A stretch of DNA of 64,000 nucleotides from Chrysemys picta bellii (Eukaryota > Chordata > Testudines > Emydidae), in contig NC_088797.1 in NCBI RefSeq assembly GCF_011386835.1, positions 35,339,583 to 35,403,582 on the forward strand. The letters are read 5' to 3'. Positions 45,859 through 57,752 of the stretch are shown one piece after another (the stretch's first letter is position 1; each line of letters opens with the position of its first letter). The position numbers and the translations under genes are program-made. Below the pieces are notes generated by a model. It was given only the letters and a program-made list of their open reading frames with translations, made no database searches and was not told the DNA's origin.

Positions 45859-47635
45859 TGGGCCTCAGCTACACCATTTTAAAAATGTGGCTAATAATAG
45901 TGCTTTGCATTTACATAACACTGTCATTTATAGATCTCAAAGCACTTTACAAAGGTAAGCATTATTAAAACAAGTTCACGGTCTGCGTAAGTGCAGGGAT
46001 TTGAACCAACTTGCATGCAAGGCACTAATATATAGCCAATAAAATCTGGGCCCACAGCTCCATGAATCAGGTTTCCAGGCCAGACTCTGCTACACATTTT
46101 TAGGTCACCTTTGACAAATCACTTAACTCTGATCCTGAGTTAGCCCTTCTGGGAAGGCAACCAATGCTCCTTCTCCCTCAGCAATGGGAAACTTTTTGTG
46201 GTGAATGCAGGGAAGGCATTTTGCCAGATTCTAGAGATGCCTTTCATTTTTGAGAAGTACCTCAGGTCACTTTAAGGTCAACAACAAAAATTCTTCTTTG
46301 CCAAGTCTCTTCCTCCCCCAATCATTCCACAGACAATCATGTCTAATAAGTGTGTATGGTTTGAAAACTAGACATTTTACTATTCCAGCCCTTGAAAACA
46401 GATTCTTGCCTATGTATATCTAGCAATATTTCAAATTTTGTGGTGTCATGTGATGTGGGTACATCTGGAGGGACAAAAGCCATTAGACACTGCTAAAGAT
46501 TCCAGTTTTAAATTTTAAAAAATTACTGAATTTACTCATTTTATACTTCTCCACAGAAAAGCACCCACACACACTCCAAGTCAAACAAGAACCCTGCCCC
46601 TAGAGTGTCAAATAGGTAGGCCTGTTCCACTTGCACTAAGGGAAGAGTTCTTTTTAGCCCTTAACTCTGAGGGACATGTTATTCTCTATTGGCTGGATGC
46701 AGATGAGAAAGAATAAACATGATCACACAAACATACATGGCTAAATTTTAAAAGATCTCCAACCCAGTATAAGGATGCTGCAACAGTTTGTGCTGAGAGC
46801 CATTGAACCAAACTGTAAACCCTGTATATAATGGAAACCACTTCAACCCTGGGGTACGGCATCACCCCTAGCACTCTTAGTTCCAGCAGCTCTCATTGAG
46901 GCACTTGAAAATATGTCTACTTCATTCAGAAGGGCTCAGGACTGAGCAGTTCCCGCTGAGAATAATAGATGTTGCTCGCTGAGCTCTTTTGAAAATCTGG
47001 CCCCTGGTCTTAATCCTGTTCCCAGCAGTCACTGGCAACAAGCCCTCCCATTGACCATCAATAGGAGAGAAGCAGGACTGGTCTCACAACAAAAATTGTG
47101 ACTAGCTTTGCTTACTGACAATTTTCCTTCAAATATAGCCAGAACTTAAGTTCTTAGTATGTGGAAAAGTCTGAAGGGGTAGTAATATGCCATTTTGACC
47201 TAAAAGGAAAACAAAAAGCAAGACAGAGCCAAAATTTCAAACTGGAGTCACTAAAAGTGATCCGTAGCTCAAGAACGTTTGATGAATTTTCTTAAAACTT
47301 CACAGCAACATTCTCCCTTGCCTCCAGACTAATCCTGACAATTTTCAGGTCAGACTGAATTTCAGAGGCAGTAAAAGAGAGGACCTAAGAAACAATTTTA
47401 GAGAGAAGTCCATTTACAGCCAGAACCTTGAAGAGACTTTCTCTAGACACACAGAAATACATAAATTAGAGATGTTCTATGCTGGCAGTTTATTATTTTT
47501 AGTATGCATCATGTACTATTAGACAGCTATATGTGAACTGCCCTTTAACTAGTGTAATCCTTCTGCCAAGTGGCATTAGCAGCAACAAGGGCTGGGTTCA
47601 ATTTCTAGGGGTTCCTCTTAACAGAACTAGCTTGA
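45859..47635. other. non-coding DNA with an old repeat piece
   Basis: At 45895-45970 the phrase 'tagtgctttgcatttacataacactgtcatttatagatctcaaagcactttacaaaggtaag' resembles the start of the old amniote repeat also hinted at near 915 and 26622. No gene is supported in the rest. Confidence 0.45.
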
Positions 47636-48830
47636 GCCCTACAGGTGTCCCTTTAATACTCCACTCACCTGTCTCTCTGCTGCCCTCAGGCACCCAACTG
47701 TGAGGGGGGGAGAGGGGGCAGCAAAGTCCCAGAATTCATGGGTGCATTCATCCCTCACCCCTATATTCTAGAACATAGTTTATTTTGTCTCATTTATAAA
47801 CCCCTTTAGCCCCCACACAGCACCTTAGGGTGTGACAGGGCCCCCTACTCACCGAGGCTGTAGTCATCAGTGTCCAGTCAGCAGCACATGTCTGGGTGTG
47901 GGAGATTCAACCCTCGGGCTGGGTCCCACTAGGTACCCTTTTAGGATTATTTAAAAGGTCCATGTAGGCAGTTTAGGCCGCCTGATGCTCCCTTGTGGCA
48001 GGAACATGCCCCTGCAGATCCCACCAATCGCTCCACAAATACTCTTTCAACCAAAAACCACCAGCATTGGCTCCTTTATTTACATACAGGCTTCAAACCT
48101 GCCCAGTCACAGTCTTAAAGAAAAGCGCAGATGTCCCCAGTTAAGAGTTCTAATGTGACTCTTACTGTTTGCTGTCCGCCCATACTCTTCTTCCTTCACA
48201 CAGCTCACCCATCCAGGTGGAGGAACACTGCATTCCCCCCCGTGTCCCCTCCTAAACAAAGAAACTTGGGGTCCTTCCCATCCTGGGGTTAAGCAACAGT
48301 CCCACATACTTAGTATCTCCTCCTCCTGGGCTTGTCTCTTTCAGTCCAACAGGGGTTTTCCCCAGTATACAGAAAAGCAGGGTCCAGGGTAATTCCACTG
48401 AATCGGTCCTTTCTCAGCAGTGCTTCTCTGCTTCCTTCAGAACCAGGGAACTCTGAGGCCACCCCAAGGAATTTCCAGCAGCTTGCTCCTGCTTCTTTAT
48501 TCATCTGGGGAAGCTGGCAGCCCCCCCACCACTGCCACCTAAGTTTCCCTGTTCCAGGCAGCTCCCCTGCGCTAACTGAAGAGAGCCTGCAGAGACCATC
48601 CCATCTCTCCTTACAGCTTTCTTCCACTAGTATGAGCTCCTTTCTTTGTGAGAAGCTGCTAGTCCCTCACCAGCTGGGACAGACAGCTAATTGAGTTGGC
48701 CCCAGGTGAAGCCAGGTGAGCTAAACAGTCCCTACCAGGAGGCAGCTAATTAATTTGAGCAGCCAGGGCCTGTTCCCTCTTACTGGAGCCAAGCTGCCTA
48801 TGACAGTCCACCAGAGAGGACAAAAAGGAA
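47636..48830. repeat. C-rich unclassified interspersed sequence
   Basis: Strong C/T bias on plus with phrases such as 'gtgacagggccccctactcacc' and 'gctgggtcccactaggtaccc'. Open frames of up to 120 codons on both strands have no domain. It resembles 3480-4407, 27190-27890 and 31591-32240 in style, and a retroelement origin is possible but unproven. Confidence 0.35.
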
Positions 48831-49476
48831 GACAAATGAACCGTCAAACATGCTGCAGGCCCCTCTTCCTTCTAGGAGCCTTTAGCAAGCTGCAGTCCAG
48901 CTCAATGCCCTTGTAGAAGTCACTGGAATGAGTACAAACTAGTCATTCAGGGCCCTGCCCACCTTCCCTTCAGGGGACTCAGACTAGCTGTGGTGATGTG
49001 AGCAGTCCCTGTTCTCAGCTCCACTCCTCCATGGGAGCTGAGGCTTGGAGAGCTGTTCTCCTCCCATAGCTACTACTAAGGGAGCTGGGCCGAGGCCCCC
49101 CTCTTTTAAAGCCCTTCCTCCTGATCTGACGGGTCTTACAGGTGTGGCAGCCCAGGATTGCTTGAGTCAACAGCAGCTCCTTAACCCTTTTCTGTCTGGT
49201 GAGGGGCGTACACCATCCTTCCAGTATCTGTTGGGCTCATGTATGTATACAGTAAGTGCTCAGTATACACCATAATAAATTATGCTGTGTTCTCAGAAAA
49301 CATAGCTCTTCCCAACATGTGGTAGCTCCCACGCTGTAGATCTGTATTTCACCCTTAGTTAAGAAAAAAAAAATCTGCCCCTGCCCTACATTTATATAAA
49401 TAGCTGGCCATGAAGGGTGTAAAAGTGAGTGAGGAGTGAGGGAACAAGATTTTCTTTGCTTTAGAGTGTCAGAACA
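48831..49476. other. non-coding DNA
   Basis: No gene seen. The C-rich character continues in part up to about 49215. Confidence 0.4.
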
Positions 49477-49484
49477 TTTTCAAC

Positions 49485-49583
49485 CAGGGCTTTGGAGCTG
49501 TGCTCCGGCTCCGCTCCAGCTCCAGACAAAAGTCTGCAGCTCCACTGCTCCAGAACTGCTCCGGGCTCCGCTCCAAAACCCTG
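49485..49583. mobile_element. hAT-type miniature element (99 bp) with perfect 8-bp target duplication
   Basis: It starts CAGGGCTTTGGAGC and ends GCTCCAAAACCCTG. The flanks are identical TTTTCAAC (49477-49484 and 49584-49591). The interior consists largely of repeated GGAGC/GCTCC phrases, so the unit is almost a simple repeat between two termini. hAT identity rests on the CAG..CTG ends and the 8-bp duplication. Confidence 0.93.
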
Positions 49584-49591
49584 TTTTCAAC

Positions 49592-51256
49592 ATCTCACAA
49601 TCCCTCTAGCTGCCTTTCGTGACTCCCTTAGTATCACAACCCACCAGATGAGAAACACTGCTTAACAGAGATGTAACAGGGCTGGGCGGGGCAAGTGGGA
49701 CAGCCACCCAGGGTGCAAAGTCCCAGGGGTGGAAAAATGGGGCCAGAGGCAATGTGTGTGTGTGTGTGTGTGGGGAGACACATGGGGTCACATCTCAACG
49801 AGCATCATGCTGTTGCCGATATCTGAATCCTGTTAACATTAAAGTCAACATGGTGGGATTGGCTCCTGGCAAAGTGTTGCTATCATCCAGACATTGTTAA
49901 TATCAGGATTGCTATTAAGCACAATCTACTGTATGGTGAATACCATTACTGACCCCCCTATTTGCTGTGATTTCCAAACTATTATTACATCTGATCCTGC
50001 ACTCGCTGCCCAGGCATAGCTTCCCAATGACATCAGTGGGAGCGTGGCCTGAGTCAGGAGTGCAGGATTAGACCCATAGTTCTTTAGCAGGCAATGAAGT
50101 GTCCTGCCTCAAACACATTCCGCAGGAACAGTAGTTCCATTTTAAAAACACCGACACCTGGAATTTATGCTCTTTAGGTTTAGCTTTCATCTGAATTGAA
50201 CATAATACGACAGAATGTATATTGGAGAGAGATTGTGGGACAGTCAAGGGCACATTTACTGTAAATACACTAATAAAAATATCATCAGGGAAAGCACACC
50301 TGGAAAATGTGAGATATGTAAATGAAAGGTCAAAGAAGAGAACCCTTGTGGAATTCATATGTCTGAGCCCAGGAAAAACAGGGTTTTTTTTTCCATTTTC
50401 AAACGGCAAAAAAACACATATGTGTCAAAGTGTTTGGCCCAATTTTGGGCATCTCCAATCGTGAGCTCTCTGGTAATAAAGGTGATATTTTCTTATCCAA
50501 CCCACACACACCTAATAAAAATTCAGATAGGGATAAATACTCTCACCAAATATGGGACTTTTTAGGGAGGAACAGAAAGCTTTTACAGAAATTGCATTCA
50601 TTTACGCAATTTTTAGAAGACTGTATTTTGCTTCCAAGAGGCTTTAAAGATCCACACACAAAAATAAATCTTGCTACAGAAAAAAAAAATAGGATTAAAG
50701 TATGTGTCTGACATATATTGTATGATCTCTTCAGTAAGGAGCAGTCAGATACAATTATTATGCCTATAGAGCAGGTATTTTACCACTTTCTGCAAGTATA
50801 ATCAGATAGCAAACATAACTGATGTTTCTAAGCAGCATTTCCATATGTGGTATTTTGTCTGCTTCCACATTAAACAATAATAAGTTAAGTGATTTTATAG
50901 ACTGGAGGAGAAGTGAGAGCCTCAAACCACACTAAAACACACCAAACAAAAATCTCTTCCTGCCCTTGCTGACAACTCCCCTTTCACTCTTAGAAATAAT
51001 TTTTTTTTCTGAAATAAGTGGATTTAGTTTCAGAAAAACTATATGAATAGCCCTGTTTGACAAGCACATTAGCGAACAGATGCATCTTACAATGTAATGC
51101 AGTTGTCTCTACTGAAATAATAGGGCTCAAGGGGTATACAGGAAAAAGTAGCAATTTAAAGACTAGGGGCAAATAATCCCCTGCTATGCAAAATCATTCC
51201 CACACAGGGAAACAAACAAATCTTTTCTGAGACTTTGGCGAGACAGGGCTTGTGGC
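49592..51256. other. non-coding DNA
   Basis: No supported gene. It contains a (GT)n run at about 49755-49772 and a fold-back repeat near 49995-50075 (gatcctgcac...gtgcaggatt). Open frames of up to 113 codons (50068-50409, minus) show no domain. Confidence 0.45.
49755..49772. repeat. short (GT)n tract
   Basis: About nine GT dinucleotides followed by a G run. Confidence 0.85.
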
Positions 51257-54200
51257 AGAGAATATAAGAATGACCATACTGGGTCAGACTGTCTAGCCCA
51301 GTATCCTGTCTTCCGACAAGAGTCAATGCTAGATGCTTCAAAGGGAATGAACAGAACAGAGCAATCATCAAGTGATCCATCCTGTTGTTTAACCCCAGCA
51401 TCTGGCAGTCAGAGGGTTAGGGATACCCAAAGCGCAGGGTTGCATCCCTGACCATCTTGGCTAATAGCGATTGATGGACCTATCCATGAATTTATCAAAT
51501 TCTTTTTTTAATCCAGTTATAGCTTTCACTTTCACAACATCCCCCGGCAATGAGTTCCATAGGTTGACTGCATGTTCTGTGAAGTACTTCCTTTTGTTTG
51601 TTTTAAGCCTGCTGCCTATTATTTCATTGCATGACCCCTGGCTCTTGTGTTATGTGAAGGGGTAATTAGCACTTCCTTATTCACTTTCTCCACACCATTC
51701 ATGATTTTATAGACTTCTGTCACATACCCACCCACCCCCAGTCATCTCTTTTCAAGCTAAATAGGCTCAGTCTTTTTAAACTCTTTTTGTATCATATTTA
51801 TCATTTTAATCATTTTTTTTGCCCTTTGCTGTATCTCTTCCATTTCTAATATTTTTTTTGAGATGGGGTGACAAGAACTTCCTGCAGTATTCAAGGTGTG
51901 GCATACCCATGGATTTATATAGTGGCATTATGATATTTACTGTTTTATTATCTAATCCCTTTCCTAATGGCTCCTAACATTATTAGCTTTTTTGACTCCT
52001 GCTCCACATCGAGCAGATGTTCTCAGAGAACTATCCACAGTGACTCCAAGATCTCTTTCTTGAGCGGTAAGAGCTAATGTATAGTTGGGATTATGTTTTC
52101 CCAATATGCATTACTTTGCTTTTATCAACATTGAATATCATCTCACATTTTCTTGCCCAGTCAGCCAGTTTTGTGAGATCCCTTTGTAGCTTTTCACATT
52201 CAGCTTTGGACTTAACTCTCTTGAGTAATTTTGTATCATCTGCAAACTTTACCAACTCACTGTTTTCCCCTTTTTCCAGATCATTTATGAATGTTACAGT
52301 ACAGACCCATGGGAGAAACCGCTATTTACCACTCTCCATTCTGAGAGCTGACCATTTATTCCTACCCTTGGTTTCCTATCTTTTAACTAGTTACTGATCC
52401 ATGAGAAGACCTTCTCTTAAGCAAACTAAGAGCCTCTGGTGAGGGACCTTGTCAAAGACATAGTGTACTTGGACTTTCAGAATATCAACTGGATCACACT
52501 TGTCCACATGTTTGTTGGCCTCCCTCAAAGAATTCTAATAGATTGGGGAGGCATGATTTCCCTTTACAAAAGCCGTGTTGATTCTTCCCCAACAAATCAT
52601 GGTGATCTAGGGGTCTGATCATTCTGTTCTTTACTATAGTTTCAATCAATTTTTACTGGTACTGAAGTTAGTCTTAATGGCCTTTAACTGCCAGAATTGC
52701 CCCTGGAGCCTTTTTTTTAAAATTGGCATCACAGTAGCTATCCTCCAGTCACCTGGTTCAGAAGCTGATTTAAGTGATAGGTTATATACCCCAGTTAGTA
52801 GTTCTGCAAATTTCATATTAAAGTTCCGTCAGAACTCTTGGGTGAATAACATCTGGTCCTGGTGACTTTTTACTGTTTTATCAATTTGTTCCAAAACCTC
52901 CTCTGTTGACACCTCACTCTGGGACAATTCCTCAGATTTGTCACCTAAAAAGGATGGCTCAGGTGTGGGAATCTCCCTCACATCTTCTGCAGTGAAGTCC
53001 AATGCAAAGAATACATTTAGCTTCTCCACAATAGCTTTGTCTTCCTTGAGTGCTCCTTTAGCATCTCAATCATCCAGTGGCCCCACTGACTGTTTTGCAC
53101 ATTTCCTGATTCTGATGTACTTAATTTTTTTGCTGTTAGTTTTTGTGTCTCTTGCTAGCTGCTCTTCCAATTCTTTTGTGGCCTACCTAATTATACTTTT
53201 ACACTTGACTTGCCAGAGTTTACGGTCCCATTTCCCACAATTAGAATTCGACTACCAATTTTTAAAGGGTACCTTTTTGTCTCTAACCACTTCATTTTTT
53301 GGTCCTCTTACTGTTTTTTAATTTGGGGTATACATTTAATTTGAGCTCTATTCTGGTTTCTTTAAAAAGTTTGTAGGCACTTCATTCTTGTGACTATTTT
53401 TTTTAATTTCTGTTTAACTAGCTTCCTCATTTATGTATAGTTGCCCTTACTGAAATTTAATGCTACTGTAGTAGGTTTCTTTGGTATTTTCCCGCCCCCA
53501 GGGATGTTAAATTTAATTATATTATGGTCACTATTACCAAGCGGTTTAGCTATATTTACCTCTCTTGGACCAGATCCTGTGCTCCAATTAGGACTCAATC
53601 AAGAATTGCCTCTTGTCTTCTGGGTTCCAGGACTAGCTGCTCCAAGCAGCAGTCATAAATGGTGTCTAGTAACTTTATTTGTGCAGCCTGTCCTGAGGTG
53701 ACATGTACCCCGTCAATATGGGGATAGTTGAACTCCTCTATTAACTATTATTATTATTGAGTTTTCTATTTTTATAGCCTCTCTAATCTCCTTGAGCATT
53801 TCACAATCACTGTTGTTATCATCCTATCAGGTGGTCGGTAATATATTCTTACTGCTATACTCTTATTATTCAAGCATGGACTTTCTATCCAGAGCAATTC
53901 TGGTATAATTTGATTCATTTAAATTTGGTTTTACTAAATTTGACTCTATGCTTTCTTTCATATAGAGACCATGACCTACTCTGTCACTCCTGTATATTTT
54001 ATACTCTGATATTACAGTGTCCCATTGATTGACATCATTCCATCAAGGTTCTGTGATGCCTGTTATATCAATATGCTCATTTAATAGCAGGCACTCCACT
54101 TCACCCTTCTTAGTATTTAAACTTTTAGCATTTGTATACAAGCACTTATTCAATGTATCACGTCTTAGTTGGTTGCCTTCCTGGGAAGTAATTTGAATGG

Positions 54201-54746
54201 GACTCTTTCTTTTAACTGTTTCTCTTCAGTTCCTACCTGTACTTTATCAACTTCTACATCCTAGTAGAGAGGAGAGGATAGAGAATCCTGCTTAATAGAT
54301 CCTCCCCTATGCAATGTCTCTGTCCAAACCATGTGCTCCTCTGCGCCATTCTGCTTTCCCCCCAGCCCTTAGTTTAAAAACTCCTCTCTGGCCTTTTTAA
54401 TTTTCATGCCAGCAGTCTCATTCCATTTTGGTTTAGATGGAGCCCATCCTTCCTGCATAGGCTCCTCCTTTCCCAAAAGGTTTCCTAGGTCCTAATAAAC
54501 CTAAAACCCTCCTCCCTACACCACTGTTCCATCCATGCATTGAGACCTTGCAGTTCTGCCTGTCTAACTTGCATTGCATGTGGAACTAGAAGCATTTCAG
54601 AGGATGTTACCATGGAGGTTCTGGACTTTATTCTCTTACAAACAGCTTAAATTTGGCCTCCAGGACCCATCTCCTACTTTTTCTTATGTCATAGGTACTT
54701 ACACGTACCACAACCACTGGCTCCTCCCCAGCACTGCACATAAGTC
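51257..54746 (-). mobile_element. CR1 LINE, about 3.5 kb, minus strand, decayed
   Basis: The minus strand holds much of a CR1 retrotransposon in order. Near 54746-54550 is the C-terminal part of ORF1, where the frame runs through the esterase-like region. ORF2 then follows with endonuclease, reverse transcriptase and C-terminal part, and the 3' end lies near 51260 ('gaccatactgggtcag' phrase). The polymerase FADD motif is at 52246-52235. A clear ORF2 block reads FTAEDVREIPTPEPSFLGDKSEEL at 52990-52920 or nearby. Frameshifts and stops are scattered through, so it is inactive. The 5' end is truncated at about 54746. This is a large copy, since most CR1 copies are only a few hundred bases. Confidence 0.9.
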
Positions 54747-56084
54747 AGCAAGACTGAAGAATGGATCCTCATGGAAATCTGTGGCTCTTGGGTAATTCCT
54801 ACAGAAGGTCTGTCCTGTTGCATTGGGAGGCAGAGTTGTAGGATATATCTTTGGGGTATGGTCAGTGTAACATGCTGGGGTTCTAGAGCCTGAGCCCAAG
54901 CAGTCAGGATTCAACATGCATTCCTGAGCCTCTGCTATCCCACCAAACTATATCCCTCCGGAAACCTGACCCTTGTGCTCCCATTCCACTCATGTCCCTC
55001 CAGAACGTTGCCAAGCTCTTCCTCCTGTCTAAGCTCAACTCCATACCCAGCTCTGAGCACACCCCTGTCCACTTTGACAAGGGAAAGAAAAATTGCAGGG
55101 ACTGAGTTAATGATGACATTTCCTCATTGAATGAAGCATCTTGGACAGGGGATGATGCTGAGCTAAGGGCAAACACTCTATGCAGTAATCCTGTAACTGA
55201 CCACTCCCCACAAAACCTACAGAGTCCCAACCAGGCAGTGGTTGCAATGAAACACCTGCTGTCTCTTTGGTTTGCTGCACTCATCCTTTCCCACCTACAC
55301 ACCAGCCAGCTTTGGGTTTGTGCTTTTTTCATTCCCTCTGCACCAAACAGACAGAACCCGCCTTACTGGAAGTGGGCAATTTAGCCGGGATGAGGAGGGC
55401 ATCCCTTAGCATTTTTCACAATTGCTATGAACTCTTTAGTTTCCACCCAGACAGCAACCAGATACACACAGAGGATGGGACCTCCATTTAAGGGCTCATC
55501 CAAAGTTGCAGAAGTTCGACACGTTTTGTTGAAAGGTTTTGTTTGTGCTTTTTCAAACATGGCTATTTCCCTCCCCTGGAAAGTAAGTGTATAAATTAGA
55601 CTCAGTAGGATTAGCTACAATTTAAACAGTAGTAAGAATAAAGGGCTGGAATTTACACATACGGACACACAGTACAGTTTAGCCAAGAGCAGAAGAAAAT
55701 TCTGCAAAAGTTCATTGAACTCAAAAGTAAATTCAACCATATTTGCAGCTGCTTTGCATTTTCTTTCTGCAAATATTTGAGTACTTGAGCTTTACTAGTG
55801 CCAATACTAGTGAAAGAATTAATTCTATGCTTAAGTAATCAGTGACTTTAGAATAGCATGTTCTATTCTAAGATTAATTCATAAGTCAACTGTGTTATTT
55901 AGTAACATGTATCCAAATGGAAAGCACACCACCATGTGACTTATGTAACTAACCAAGAGCACAAAATTAAAATATTCAATATTTGCCCATTGTTAGTGGA
56001 GTAAATACATTTGAGAATTTCTGAACTGCTTGTATTTCACAGACAGAAAAGGAAATTTGAAAACCCATCTGAAAACTGGCTTTA
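54747..56084. other. non-coding DNA
   Basis: No supported gene. A minus-strand open frame of 142 codons (54904-55332) contains no recognisable domain or repeated pattern, so I do not call it a gene. Confidence 0.4.
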
Positions 56085-56415
56085 ACAGTATTGCCAACTC
56101 TGGTGATTTTTATTATGAGTCTTATGATATTTGTATTTTTCTTAAAGCCCTACCTCCTGGAGTCATGTGATTATGAGAATTTCAGCTCTGTTTTTTGTTT
56201 GTTTGTTTTAAAGGAGGAAGTTTCTAGCTTTCATTATTGTGAAGAAAGCTTTAGGATTCATGTTTTCAAGCCTAAAGTAAAAATGCAAATAAAAAGACCC
56301 AAAAATATATTATTTTTAAAATCCTGAGATTTTTAGAAAAAGAAAAAGACAATTCCATGATTCTGGGGGCCTAACATGATTTTTTAATGCTTGGGGCCAG
56401 CGGTAGTGCTTAGAC
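56085..56415. mobile_element. probable miniature inverted-repeat element
   Basis: It begins near 'cagtattgccaactctggtgattttta' and ends near 'tgattttttaatgcttggggccagcggtagtgct', imperfect inverses of one another. The internal stretch 56115-56165 is shared with 27055-27125. Target duplication not identified. Confidence 0.45.
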
Positions 56416-57353
56416 TCGTTCACAATTTCAGTGTTATCTTCACAAGTATGAGGACTAAAATATTTTTTTTTTAAATGAAAGCTTAGATTCTGGCACATGG
56501 CCATGTGGCAAAAGATAAGTTCCATAGCATCACGAAATACACAGGGCCTTGCTTAGGGTGCACTGATCAGGGTCCCTTCAAAACAGTAGCTGAGACAGTA
56601 ATCAGCCTTATCTAGTTAAAGTGAGCCTGCAATCATCAGATTTTGAATATTCTCCACATTTTGGCACAAAACCCAACACCACAGCATTGACTAAATGTTG
56701 TATTAGAACATCTGTCTAAGAACTAAGGTTCCCCTAGACACACTTTCAGGGAGAAGGAGATGAGGGATATGTCCAAGTAATTCATTTTTAAATGTTAGCT
56801 GAATCAGAGCAGCCCTAACGTGGGAATTTCAGACACAGTTAAGTGAGGGATATAAATAAGACCGTTTTGATGTCTAAAATAAATGTGAGGGTTACTTTAA
56901 ATTGTCGCCTGCTTGATTTAATCTCCAGTTAGGTGTCTCCAGGAGTAATTTTAGAAGTGTCTGATGAGGCAGAATTGGTATGAGGGTTATTTGTGGGATA
57001 GTAGAGAAGAGGCCAAGGAGGAATCATAGGCACAAGTCAGACTACAAGTTCAAATGAACCAGCCAACTTTTAACTTACACACCCTACTTTTGCCAAAAGT
57101 GTTGCACTTGGGAAGCGGAGGAGAGGAGTAGCTTCCTTGCTAGTCCAAGTCAAACCTATTTTTCAACTAGATCTGGCTCTGCACACTCTCCTTATGCAAC
57201 ATTTGCACAACTCAAGGTGGATAATTTTGGGGGGCTGCAGGTTTTATAGGGCATAATTCATGGAAATAGGTTGTCTGGAGAAGCTTTTGTTTAAATTGTG
57301 AGACAGTTGTGCATCTGCAGAAAGACGATGCTAGAGATTTTGGGGAAGCATTC
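56416..57353. other. non-coding DNA
   Basis: AT-rich sequence with no supported feature, ending at the TAA target site of the Harbinger insertion. Confidence 0.5.
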
Positions 57354-57356
57354 TAA

Positions 57357-57640
57357 GGCCTGGTCTACACTAGGCGTTTATGTCGAAGTTAGCGCCGTTA
57401 CATCGAATTAACCCTGCACCCGTCCACACTGCAATGCTATTTAGTTCGACATAGAGGTCTCTTTAATTCGACTTCTGTACTCCTCCCTGACAAGGGGAGT
57501 AGCGCTAAATTCGACATGGCCATGTCGAATTAGGCTAGGTGTGGATGGAAATCGACGCTAATAGCTCCGGGAGCTATCCCACAGTGCACCACTCTGTTGA
57601 CGCTCTGGACAGCAGTGCGAGCTCGTATGCTCTGACCAGC
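57357..57640. promoter_or_regulatory. left subterminal region with clustered TCGA boxes
   Basis: Within the first 210 bp there are about seven TCGAA/TTCGA/TCGAC boxes (for example near 57382, 57404, 57445, 57466, 57510, 57525 and 57551). Such boxes are likely binding sites for the Myb-like protein or transposase, as in other Harbinger systems (inference). The region must also hold the Myb gene promoter, whose exact place is not visible. The right end carries a matching cluster. Confidence 0.5.
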
Positions 57641-57752
57641 CACACAGGAAAAGCCCCGGGAAAATTTGAATTGGAATTCCTTTTCCTGTCTGGCCAGTTT
57701 GAATCTCATTTCCTGTCTGGACATCGTGGCGAGCACAGCAGCACTGGCAACG

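Noticed and set aside
54904..55332. 142-codon minus-strand open frame next to the CR1 element
   Set aside because: No recognised motif, no supporting splice or poly-A layout, and not part of CR1; kept as non-coding.
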